From Beroe forskalii (Eukaryota > Ctenophora > Nuda > Beroida > Beroidae), in assembly GCA_011033025.1 (NCBI GenBank), contig WFMF01000055.1, positions 674,222-738,221 on the forward strand: 64,000 nt of DNA. Direction: 5' to 3'. The translations under genes were made by a program, and so were the position numbers. The notes under the pieces are model-generated. The model saw only the letters and a list, made by a program, of their open reading frames with translations, did not search any database and was not told the origin of the DNA. Below are positions 1-12,400 of the stretch, one piece after another. Position 1 is the stretch's first letter. The number at the start of each line of letters is the position of its first letter.

Positions 1-3000
1 GCTTGGACGAAAGAAATATCTACGCTCCCTAGATTCTAGGAAAGTAAGCTCGCTATTTTGGTACTGAAAAGCTGAAAAGGTGGAGGTGGTTCCTTTACTC
101 CCTTCTCTATTGGTAATGTTACTCCGTAAGTTAGGTGCCTACATTGATGCTGAATGTGATTCTGTCTTTGTTTTCTGGCCCTTTATTTGTTTTTGTCAAT
201 TTGATAAATCAACGTTCTTGACGTCACGGGGTCACATGGTATGATTCGTCACAGAATGAACGTTGACGTCATAACTATTTGAGTGGGAGGGCACTAAATT
301 ATTTCCCCGGCCACCGCTGACGTTTTCAAACGTCATCAACACAATCCTCCGTAAGTTCATTAAAATGCGGATGCCCTTATCGCAATCACATGCTTTCACT
401 CGTGATATAGCGAAATAAAACAGCGCTTGACTTGGACTAAACTGGGATCAAGTTTCCTTCAATTTATTTACTTCTCCACTACTTCAAACAAGACTTCAAA
501 CAAGGTAGCAGGTGTGAGGGTGTTATTGTTGTGTTGCCATGGTAACCTTATCTCTTACAGCACTTATGCTTTGCACAATTCCTCGAAATATTTTCTGCCT
601 AAGTAAGTCATGTTTGTGTCTCATACATCAGTTCTTATCTCTTTTATTCCCATTTTCTGCGGAATTTGTTCTGACGAATACAACTTCTACGTTTGTTGAC
701 ACGTGACCATGTGTTCCCATGGCAGCTGAGAAAAATATTATTTTACCGAATTATCTTACAAGAAATGCCATACACTTCCATTTCTTAGAATTATAGCAGT
801 TGTTTAGCACTCAATATATTGATTAGAATGATATTATATTGTCCCAGCCGAAAATCACATGATTTGTTCATTTTGCGGTTCCTTTGGCAGGAGTTAGCAC
901 AATATGTTTGTCTCAATAGGATTCACTCGTTATGAATCATTGCTTCAGCCACTATATTATTTTGTGTAATTAGAGTCTCATTTGTATGAAGTACGTATTT
1001 TGGTGGCACGCACAAAAACTAACATATGACCCTCGAGACTTAAGATTATTTCTCTGATTTTGTTGAGGATTTTGGTGGTTCTGAGAATCCGTGAGTTACT
1101 ATCGTGTGCCCCTGGGCACTAATTCGAATTTAATATCTGCCACTAGTATTTCCCGAGATCACGAGGAATTTCACTCCTCTATTCGTAGAGGTTGCATTTC
1201 GTGAGCGCTGTTCGAGCTTACAGCTGATAAGGGGGGGGGGGGGGGGGTGGATGAACCAAGCAAATGGAAAACCGCCACTTATGCCGACACTTGCGTACAA
1301 TCGATTAGCTTCTAAAGCAGATGGTAAAATAAAAACGATAATTGCCTATTTAGATGGTAGAACAGAAAGCTAGTTAGATTTTCCCATAATCTGGGTATTT
1401 TTCCCTGAAATGCACGTCTGGTTGAGTATTGAGTCGGAACATTATCTACTTTCACAGTTTCACTGGGATATATTCATTAAATCCTAACAAGTCATTCGTC
1501 AGATTCAAAAAATCAAACGGTTCGTTGATTTTGTTGTATGATGTTCTGTGCGATCGCCATACTCTTAACTTCATTTCGCCAGCAATGATTAGCAATATGG
1601 CCATACTTGAGTACCAACTGCGATGCACTGATTTATGATTTATCTATTGATTTGGGCGAAAAATTAATTGAGGAATTGATAATCACATTTGCGGAATGGG
1701 GGATTTCAGCATTCGTTACCTGGATTTTGACATTGATAATGAATGGTACCTACCCAGAGCGACGGTTTCGGGTCTAAGTAGGTGATTATGTAATTATAAA
1801 GTTATAACTTCAAACTACGAACACGAAGGGAAAATATTTTGTCGTGAATACCTAAACGTTTACTGTTTAGACATAATATAAGATATTAAGACAACCCAAA
1901 AAACAAGGCTAGAAGCGGCTAGAGGTAATGCCACTCGAAACTAGGAAGAACTTTGTCAGGAGCGTGGAAAAGGATGTGAGGTTTTACATATCAATGTCAA
2001 AGTAGTAGCATGATAGCGAGTAATTCGTGTGTATCGTTGTACAGTGTACACTGTACAGTGTACCTACTTGTACATGTTAAGTTGTGTTTTGGCTCTTGGA
2101 GGGCTTTTGTTTCACATGTAATGTTATAAGCTGCATAAGTATAAGTAGTCATTATGACAAAACACACTTACAGTTTTGGCGTTATGGTTCATGTATTGAA
2201 CATTCTGCCCTTCCAAGCATATTTCTGGCGTCAAGTATTTTAGATTTTCTCATTTTCAAGTTCAATCGAAGTGTCCATCGTTCACAAAACAGCTGATTGC
2301 TGAGTTTTGCCAGTTTAATGGGCGGTGCATTGCAGAGTTTATCTACTTCTAAAGCATGAAGTTGATAACAGCATGTTGCACCAGTATCATGTTGCATTCA
2401 CTGCTTATCAGCATCCAGGGCCATGCGAAATAATATTTAACTTGTGAGCATAATTTGGCCAGTTGCCAGCGCTGATAACGGCGATTATGTTAAAGTTCTC
2501 TGCAATCAGATGGGTCAAAACACCGCCATATAAGGCAATGCCAACGGATTGAGATCACTTGAAACGTCATCAATAAGACCAGGTTCGCAGGCATGATAAA
2601 TGGATGGTACGCGTGATTAGTAGATTGTTAACGTATAAAACTGTAACATGAGATCTCTGATCAGTGAATCTGTGCTCTTCTATTGTTAATGCTTTAATGA
2701 GTCATTCTTTGTAGAGGACACTGTTTTAGATACTTAAGATTTACTTACTACTCTGGTTTAATATTTTGTTGGTCATTGTTCCAACATTGATCTGAAATGT
2801 AAAGAATTCCTGCTGCGTTTTTAGGTATATTGCTTTTGATTGAGTACCGATTGACGAATCATACTTCATTCATGGCTTTTATTCAATGGTTATTCAAAAC
2901 AACTAAGAAAAAAATCTTAATAATGAGTACGCCATTTAAGTTTTATCTTCCACAGACTCTTTGTAATTTGAGTACATTATCTCAAAAACGACAATTAAAT

Positions 3001-3357
3001 CTAACCAATATTTGCCTTTCTCAGTTGGCTACATGCATTTGTTTTATCAATTTCTTTTTAGCCACTTCATGTTATTGCTTTATTGCATGGCTTTCGCTGG
3101 ACTACTACCATTAATTATCTCACTTTGCTGTTATTTTCGGCATATTGTGGACTGGTGATCAAATATTTTCCCAAGCTTCACATGATAATAACCAGAATGC
3201 AGAATTGTCCATAATAAGGAAAGGAATAGCCTCTACGGCATGAAAACCATTTGGTACATTCATTCTAATTCTTCCCCATCCCCCTTTTTCTCTAGTCTCT
3301 AGAAATAACTTTCTCCTTCCATCTAAACCTCTTCTGCATTGCATATATACCCAGCAC
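1..3357. other. Upstream flank, no gene recognised
   Basis: I see no convincing coding exon on either strand; open frames here are short and lack domain-like sequence. A run of 17 G lies at 1231-1247. A palindromic TGTAC-rich stretch lies near 2038-2063. The last 150 bases before the host gene start are pyrimidine-rich on the plus strand. The stretch presumably holds the promoter and any 5' UTR of the fibrocystin-L-like gene, but no core promoter can be assigned. Confidence 0.5.
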
Positions 3358-3415
3358 ATGAAGATTGGTACAGTATGCTTTCTCATCTCTCTACTTGTAG
3401 CACTATCATCTGCTG
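3358..3415 (+). CDS. PKHD1L1: Exon 1: signal peptide of fibrocystin-L-like protein
   Basis: The ATG at 3358 opens a 19-residue hydrophobic leader beginning MKIGTVCFLIS and ending ALSSA, a good signal-peptidase site, followed by a GTATG donor at 3416 (phase 1). It joins in frame to the next exon at 3651. A polypyrimidine-rich stretch ending in CCCAG lies immediately 5' of the CACATG start, so a spliced or trans-spliced 5' UTR is possible. The start is chosen because it is the only Met ahead of a leader in frame with the PAN/apple-like exon. Confidence 0.8.
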
Positions 3416-6400
3416 GTATGTGTGAATTGAATCTCTAATTGTCCAAGATAGGAAATTTTACAGATATGCAATATATGTTAGTTTGTAAAATCAGTCGGCG
3501 TCTTTGGTCCTTTCTTCTTTCCTAAGATATCTGCGTTTTTCCAATTTATTTTCAGTGCTGATCAAGTAAAACTGTTCAAAATGTGATATAAAATGTCCAA
3601 ACATCACCTTACTCATAAGTCGTGCTGAATAAACCCTTCTTCCATTCCAGAACTAAAGTGTGAGTGGGAATACAAGTCCAAGTCTTATCTGGCCGGCTGG
3701 GCTACATCGCAAGTCAAGCTAAAGAAGTTCGCTACTCTAGAGGAGGCCCAGGCGGTCTGCCTCACACTCGGCGATGACTGTGGTGGCGTGACGTACTCTA
3801 AAAAATGGTGAGGAAAGATTAAGTAAATCCTCTGATATATAGTACTCTAAAAATGGTGATATACTCTAAAAGTGTTACGTTATCAGATAAGGATGATAAC
3901 AGGAAAGGTCGCCGGTTTTTAAAGGTTTTTATCTGTTGATCAGATTCTTGATCAGCAGACAATCAGAGTCCGGCGAGCTCTTCTGTTCACCTAATATCCT
4001 CAAAACTGCAGATTTCAATAAATATCTTCTTATCAGGCAGTACACGTTAAGAAGGGGAAAGGAGTTCCAGAGCAATAACCCCGAGCAGAGTTGGATGAAA
4101 GTCTGCAATGAGTCCCATGTTTTATTGAAAACTTAGTGTCTTGAAATTGGCGAGCATAATTAGCAACTTCCAATAAATACATAAAAAAATGACAAGTTTT
4201 CAATGGACACATCCGATTGACACCTCTAAACTCTCCATAACGGTGTGTTCTACTGGAACCCACCAGTTATTCAGAAGTTTCTCTTTAGATTTAATTGATA
4301 TCACCATTCCCCATTTCTCTTTAGACTTTATTAATATTACCACTCCCTTCTCTTCAGATGGCGTCCAGGAAGGGGAAGTAGAGTGGGAGGCACCCGCATT
4401 ACCATCACCGGTCAAGGTAGGTTGAGTCCAGGAAGGGAAGTGGGAGATGGGTGGGAGGCACCCGCATTACCATCACCGGTCAAGGTAGGTTGAGGGGAGT
4501 AATATGACTTGTAGTGTAGTTTGTTGCGGACTAGGGGGGGTCTCAAATGTTAGGGTAATCTAAAATAATGGATATTTTCAAATGTAGCAATCTGAAACTG
4601 GAATTTGAGTAGCACCTTTGGTATGTTATGATGAAAATTGAAAATACAAGACTATGATGTGCTCTGTTTATCACATTATGTCAGTACGCATGAACCTAAA
4701 TCCCCGTGCTAAACGTTAAATTCTTTATTTCAAAAAATTTAAAATATCATTTCCTCACCTAGAATATATTAACAGCATATAAATTTTACATTTTGGGTAA
4801 ATATTTTATAACGCTGGGTAGTTGAATATCAACCCAACATATAAAATGTACTCAGGGTTCAGCAAGAACCAGCTGGATTTCTCCAAGGGCGCTGACCAGG
4901 CTGCGTCTGGGGTTGGTAACGAGGTTACTCTCTACCACAAAGAGGAAATGTATGCCCCTACCCGGTGCAAGGTGGTATCCTACTACACCACCCCAACACG
5001 CATTGTCTGCGATGTCGTGTGAGTGTTATTGTATTTTCGTATTACCACCCTACCTATTACCACCCTACCTATAGTTGTTAAATTTGTCAAAAATCTGGGA
5101 AAATTGTTAAATTCGGCACTTTTTCGACACAAATATCAATGGCAGAAGTACAGAATTTGGTAAATTGATTTGATGAATTATGCATTTCGGTAACCTGGAA
5201 CTTTTCTAAGATACTTTCCCCCCCCCACTCCCGTAGTCCCCCTTAGAGTTTCCCCAAAATTACTAATGTTCTTAACTTTTCCAGGAAACCGGAGGTGTAC
5301 TGGCAGAACGACTTGGAGTACCGACTGAAGATCTCTGTTGACGGAACCTGGATGCAGAACCAGATGGGATCCACCATCTACTGTTGGGGCTCCTGCAGAT
5401 TCTGGTTTAGAATACATGCTGCAATTCGTGCTGAAATGTTTGACGTTTGTGGAAAAAAAGAAGTTCCTTTAGTGAATGGGGGAAAGTTGACAGTAATTAT
5501 TCTAATCAAGTCAGTTTTCACCGTTAACCTATTTTCGAGTAGTAGGCTCAACCATAAAAAGTATCTCAGTCCACTTATATTTTCTGGTTTGACAACGACC
5601 GAACTCCCATCGTGAACTCCATCGCTGCAAACCACGTGCCAGCCGGATCTCTGATAACAATGAATGCTAAGATGTGGACTGCAGACTTCGAGGCTACCTC
5701 GGGGGCCGATAGCGAGGCTGACTACATCTCCAGGGCTTATCTCAACTCATACATCTGTAACAACACAGATGCGGATGGGTTCTCGTGAGTTTTTAAATCG
5801 TGAAAATCGATAATAGAATCGTTTAAATCGTTAATAACTGAATTTAATCATTTCAGCGGAATTTAATTTGAATGATGCTGCTTGCCAAAAAAGTCGTACA
5901 GTTTCTCCAACTGACTTTCCCTACAGATACGGAACTGTCCTTGACAAAGATAGTGATGGCGAAGACCTTACAACAGGGAAGATAAAGTGTAAATCAAACA
6001 ACCCCGGTGCAACCAGCTACAGACCTTCCTTCTTCCATTCAACTTGGGGCAGGTCAGGGAGAAAGTCTGATTTCTAGGAATTGCTTCGTGTTAAGCTAAT
6101 TGATATTTTCAAATAACTGAAATGTACTGCTTAGGGAGTTATTTGAAAACGTTCAAATGATACGAAGAGTTTTAAAATCAGGAGTTTTAATTGAGCTAAT
6201 CGATTCCGCATTTGAATGACCTGCATCTGTCTTCAGGTCAGAAACAAGCAGCAAAGCAAATAGAGTAGACAGTCAAATGCAAGTGTACGCTGTTCAGACC
6301 TACAATGGTGGGTTACTAGTCTTGCTTTTTGTTGTAAAGTTTAAAACGAATATTATTTATCATGAAGTGTGACTCAGAAGCAACGCAATCTTGAAATTGT

Positions 6401-9400
6401 GAGCAAGGATACTTAGAACCAAGCCAAAGTTATAAAAGAGTTATATCGCATGTTTATCCTCTTAATTTTGTCTCTTTCTAACAGAAATCAGTTCCATTTC
6501 ACCCACAAGTGGTAGTGAGAACGGAGGAACAAAGATAACCATTACGAGTGAATACGTCACCGGACCTAAGGAGGACATCGAGGTCCAAGTAGGAGGTGAG
6601 AAAGTTATTTCTGGCAGGATGCCAGCAATCATAATATGAGTATATGATTGTTGGCATATTGCCAGAAATGATTCGTGATCATCAAGGAAGACAGTTTTCC
6701 ATTTCAAAGTTTCCGCATCAAATCGTTTACTTCACTTTCATTCGACAATATTTTCATGGACCTTCCAAAAAACCCTCTTCTTGTCTCTGCAGGAAACGAG
6801 TGTCAGGTTGAGTCCTTTACCTCCTCTGAAATTGTGTGTAGCACCCCTGCTCAGAAAGACAGTACTGTCTACCCTGGCAACAGGTAGGTTATCCAAAGTC
6901 TTATCTGTACCTTAGATAAAGTGTTACCATTCATTCGTTCAAATTTGGTTGAGTCACGGCTTAAATTGGGCAAGAAATAATCATTACGACTGAAATTTCA
7001 GAAAAGTCCAAAATGTGAAGAACGTGTTATTTGGCTCTAGCTTAGTAAATACAAGGTATTTGATACTTGTTCTTTCATGACAGACACGCTACGGTCGAAT
7101 ACTGGGCAAAAGAAAGTGGAGCAACCGACTTCGCTGCGAAGACCATCGATATAGAGACCATCAGGACCATGAACCAGTCAACAGACAACTTCCTGTTCGA
7201 GAAGACGGCAGATACCACCTCACCTCTCAGTGTGCAGGAGTGAGTAGATATCTTATAAAACCCTCTGACGTTTTCATGCGGGTCTATAATATGTAGACAC
7301 TTGCCTGATCGGGTCCACATTGGTTTAGAGCCTCGCCCTACGGGCTCGGGCCAAAACCGGATACATCCCTCGGGCTAAAGCCCTCTGGAAGCATCCCAAA
7401 ATGGACCCGATAGGCGCTTGTCTATGTATTTCATACATCTAGAAAAGGTTTTAAGTGATCTTAGAGAAACCGTTGGCATTTTGATCAGTTGATAATTCCA
7501 GTTACCAAATCAGAAGATATTTGAACAGGATATTTCCAATTTATTTGTAATTTTGTCCAGGATTAACGGAGCTAGCACTGCGGAACCCTACTACATTCGG
7601 ATGCGATTCTACCTCAACATCCAGGAAACTGACTTGTATGGGTTCCACATGATAACTGATTACAAAGGCAAACTCTATGTTAGCACGGACGAGACCCTAG
7701 AAAATGCGGTGAGTCACTATTCTTACACATTAGCTTTGATTCAGTTGTTAAGTGAATGGATGATATCTTTCGTATTCCACGAGATAATATGAATTCTATT
7801 TATTCCTCCACTTTCAGGTACTGAAACTAGAAAGCGATTCGACCAGTACCAAATGGGATGCCCTCCAAACACCAGTAGATACCTCTCTTGAAGCAGGCAA
7901 AGTCTACTTCGTAGAGTTCGTGGGGATTCTAGAGTCCTATCAGCAACATGTTGGAGTGGGACTCACCAAGAAAACCACCCCTTATCAGCCGTATGATGTT
8001 GCTCAAAGCAGGATTGATAAGCCCACGTGGCAGTGGACACAAGAACGTGTGCTAGAACAACAGGTAAGTGATCAAATGATCGGGTTTTTCTTGTTTCTAT
8101 CACATTTTCAAGTTCTCTATTAATTTCCCAAATTTAATGGCCATGAAACGTTTTGTCATTTTGTTATCCTGTACCTATTTCAATTTGAAGCACTGAGCAC
8201 CCGAATTGTGACTTCATTCCTTATTAACCAAAATTTCTACATCTCTTTCTTCTCTATTCTTGTTCTATCTATGTGGAGGATTATCTTATTAAATTCTACT
8301 TGCTGCAGGAAGTTTCTCTTGGAGGACTTGTCAATAAACCGACAGTCGGATTCAAGCTCAAACTGGGTGAAAGAGAAACCACAACGCTGTATCCCACATC
8401 AACATCTGACGAAATCGGAAACGCCATCATAGGTAGGTATTGCTGGAAGAATTGTATAAAATCGAAAATCATTTTGCAACAGTTATTATCAACGAAGCTT
8501 GAACGCACTATATTTAAGTGTTTATTTGGACATTTGTCACATTTCTCTATTTCTGCTGTATAATGTGGCAAGATTTACATTTATTTCGTCCTCATCTCAG
8601 TGACATATCTCTGCATTGACACTTTTGTGACCAATAGGTCCCAAACACTTCGATATCGCAAGCATAAATCTTCATCAGTTGTCAAGTTTGATTGTGTGAA
8701 ACTATAGTGTTGCATTTTTGACTTCGCATCAATTTATCCTCACTTTCCCAATAATTCTATCTTCTCTGCAGACACTGCCTCGTACAAGTGCCCTACCCTG
8801 GATGCCACCGACAACTTCTGGTACTCTGAGGACTTTGAGTCAGACCAGATGTACTTCTGGAGAGACTGGAGGGAGGCCTACTGTGGAAGAAGGTATGGTG
8901 GCATTTGATAATTTGTATGGTGGCATTTCTTGATTTTCATGGTGTCATTTCTTGATTATCATGGTGTCATTCCTTAACGTTGTCATTGACAGACATGGAG
9001 ATTTTTTTTAAATTACTGATCAAAAATCAGTTTAAAATAGAGAATGATTTTAGCTTATATGTATGCTTTCAGCTTATATGTATGCTTTTCAGAGTGAACA
9101 TCAACAACAAAGTGATCTACCAGACCAATCCTGACAAGGGCATCTACAACTGGGACCCTACGGGAGCCTACAAACACGTAATGAGTTTGTTGGTTGTTAA
9201 TTAATTACTTAATTGAATCTGCTCATTCTTATCAATCTTTTCAATCAATCTTTTCAATCAATTCTAATCCGATACCTTTAAAATGGCTTTAAAGCACATT
9301 TACGTTAAAACGCACCAATGTTTTAGGTTGTTTCATCGTAATGACTTTCAGCAACTTTTCTGTTTCCCTTCGCTTACCATATTGTCACCAATTACCATAG

Positions 9401-12400
9401 AATTTAAAGTAAACTTATGGTAAACGACGGGAAAGGGAAAAGTTGCCTGACTTTCTTGGTTTTTAGGTCTTAGGTTGATTCCGTTCATTCAATCAATTCT
9501 ATTTCAACTCCTTTTAAATTGCTTCAAAGCACGTGTCAAAACGCTCCAATGTGTTATATCAATTGCCATCAAGGTGAATATAATCTTTTCTCAATAATAT
9601 CTTTTCTCAATTCCACATCTGTTTTGCCCTGAAAACCAAGCAGCCAACCGTTGATTTCTTCTACGAGCTGACCTACCAAGACAGCGAATACAAGTGGAGG
9701 ACTAAAGGGCTGTGGGTCGATGGCGAGGACATGGACGAGTAAGTTCCTTGAAAATTCCTTGAAATTACGATATTTTCACTTTTGCGACACAACTAAACTG
9801 TTTTTGAGGCTTTTTGAGGAGGTCTCATGAAGACGTGTTGATGTTTTTAATCCCTCTTACATCTTATCCCCCCTAACGCTTCACCCCCTGTCAAACATGA
9901 TCTTAGGACCATCGTACTTTCAGCGCCGCGCACTTCGTTCGAACGAAGTAAGAACTTTTGCCGTCGCGCGACGTCTCAAAGTACGAAGGTATAATCGTCA
10001 ATAATCACATTATGACACTCCAATACCACCCATAAACTCTGTTTCACCCTTCAGACTGAAGGCCAACGATGGAACATGGCAGTACAACTGTGTCAACATG
10101 GATTCCAGGATAAAGTACGCTGATAATGATGTCTGGGATAGGCTGGTTGGAAACCGCAGGTTAGACTGACGATATCATTCGGTGTTTTAAATTACGGGTT
10201 TTCAATTACCTAGTTCTCTTAAATGATTAAATCAGTCTGGGGTTGTGTTGAGGAACAGACTTTGTATAAACCAACACTTGGCACAATATTAGCAGCTGTT
10301 TGGATACATTTTGTCAGTTCGGTTGTCAATTTGTACAAAATTTTGAGAGGAATATTATATTGACTGTTTAAGCCTCTTAATTGTTGGACATATCCCAGGT
10401 ATGCTGTGACTAAGGTCTTCGTAAGAGTCAATGTGGACACCTATGGAGAGTACAATACCGACTCTGTCAGAATCTCTAAAACATCTCTAAGCACAGTGGA
10501 GATGTCAATCTTCCCCTGAATTTGTTAATTATATCAGTGGTCCTTCTCTTGCAGTCTTGCCCTTCCACAGTTTATTCAAGACTTGGTGTAAAATTATTTT
10601 ATTTCCTTACCTTTTAAAACCCAGAGACTTGGATATCCCACGACCCACACATCAAGTGTTGATAAGTTTAAGTTTCCTAACCAATGCTCCTCGTATTCTC
10701 AGTTGATGACAGAGTTGAAGCTTTCATCCTGATTGGAGATGTTCCAAAATTATTATCAGGGGCAGTTCGAACTGCAGTTTGCGCGTCTTTTGTGTGCACG
10801 GCGTAAGTTTGCGCAGCGTACAGACCTAAAGATAACATGGCAGAACGCTGCACAAACTTACGCCGCGAACACAAAAGACGTGCAAACAGCAGTTTGAACT
10901 GTCACCGGATATTTATTAACCATTGTTCCCCGCAGTTGACGACCGAGTAGAAGCCTTCTCCCTGAGTGGAGATGGCAAGCTTATGGACCCCACTGTCACG
11001 ATACAGACCCTCTGTCCTGACGGGAGTGGGGGCAAGACCCTGTGTCCAGCGGATGATAACAGTGCTGCCGTCGATATCAAGTGAGAATTGTATATTGGGG
11101 TTGGAATATATTTGATGGAATGTTGATTTTAATGGAGCAAATTCTGATAAAGCGTCCGATATAAGGCGCCTTTCCAGAGAAATCAGGATCTATGTAATTT
11201 TATCAGTTCATCAATCATAACCAACATGGACAATGATGAAAACATTAGTCTGTCAAAGTTTTATAGTTTTATTCGCTTGAAGTCTTTAAAGTGTAATTCT
11301 TGTTTTCTTAGGTGGACTTTCCAGTTCCAAACATTAGGTTGCGGCTACGACTTTCCTCTCATTGCTGTTGCAGATAAAACAGAGACCATCATTACCGCTA
11401 ACGTAAGTAATGGTTATAGTAATAAGTGATGAAGAGACCTTTTTTTGAAAACTTAATCTTAGTTTCCTAATCCCTGATAACAGCGGGCCTTTCCATCATG
11501 AATTATTGACCAATCAGCGCGTGAGTTTATGTTCAACTCGCGCTCTGATTGGTTTTCAAATAATAACAAAGTCGATTCAATCGATAATAAGATAATAGAC
11601 CATCATTACCGCTAACGAGAAAGCTTCCTATGTCGTGGACGGTGAAACAGTTGTCTCCGAACGAATCACGGCCATCACCCCTGAAATTAAAGGTAGCCAA
11701 AGAGAACAATTTTCCAGCACCGACTTCCTAAGTTCCAAAATGTGACTTTAAATAAAATGACATATTTTCATTGTTTATGTCAGACCGAACATAGTGTAAA
11801 ATTGTCAAAATGAATAGTCAATAGACAGTTTTATCTGTTAACTTCGTTGCCATGATTTTGTATAAAACATTTTTATGAATCCAAAAACAGCTCACTAATT
11901 TATTGCTGAGTTAAATTATTAAAGGAACGTTTGATCTGACGATTGACGGACACACCCACACCAACATTGACGTTCACGGAGTGGACAGTACCTTGGAGAA
12001 GTTAAGAGACTTCGCTCCCTACTCTGATATCAGTGTGCAAGGAAATTGTTATGGTAAGCTCCTAGGACAGGTAGTGGAAATCCAATATTTACAACAGGTA
12101 CAAAATATGGCTTATAAGTTTAGACGTTCGTCTCAGTTATAAGTTGTGTCCTAACTTCTCTCGATGAATCCATTATTCACCTGAATCTCCTAAACTTAAT
12201 CAGAAATAGCATGTAAAGATTCAAATTGATATTTCCCAAGTTATTCTGTTTTCATGCTCCTAAATATATAATCATCAGGTCCAAGAAGCCCTGGCTCGGG
12301 CCAAAACCGGATCCACCCTCGATATTTCCCAAGTTATAACTTCCTGAAGGAACACTAAACCCACCCCAGACAGACAATGGCAGTTGACGCGTTCCAAAGC

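Noticed and set aside
2830-3114. 94-residue frame as a gene upstream of the host
   Set aside because: AT-rich, no domain, no leader or splice context; it looks like chance.
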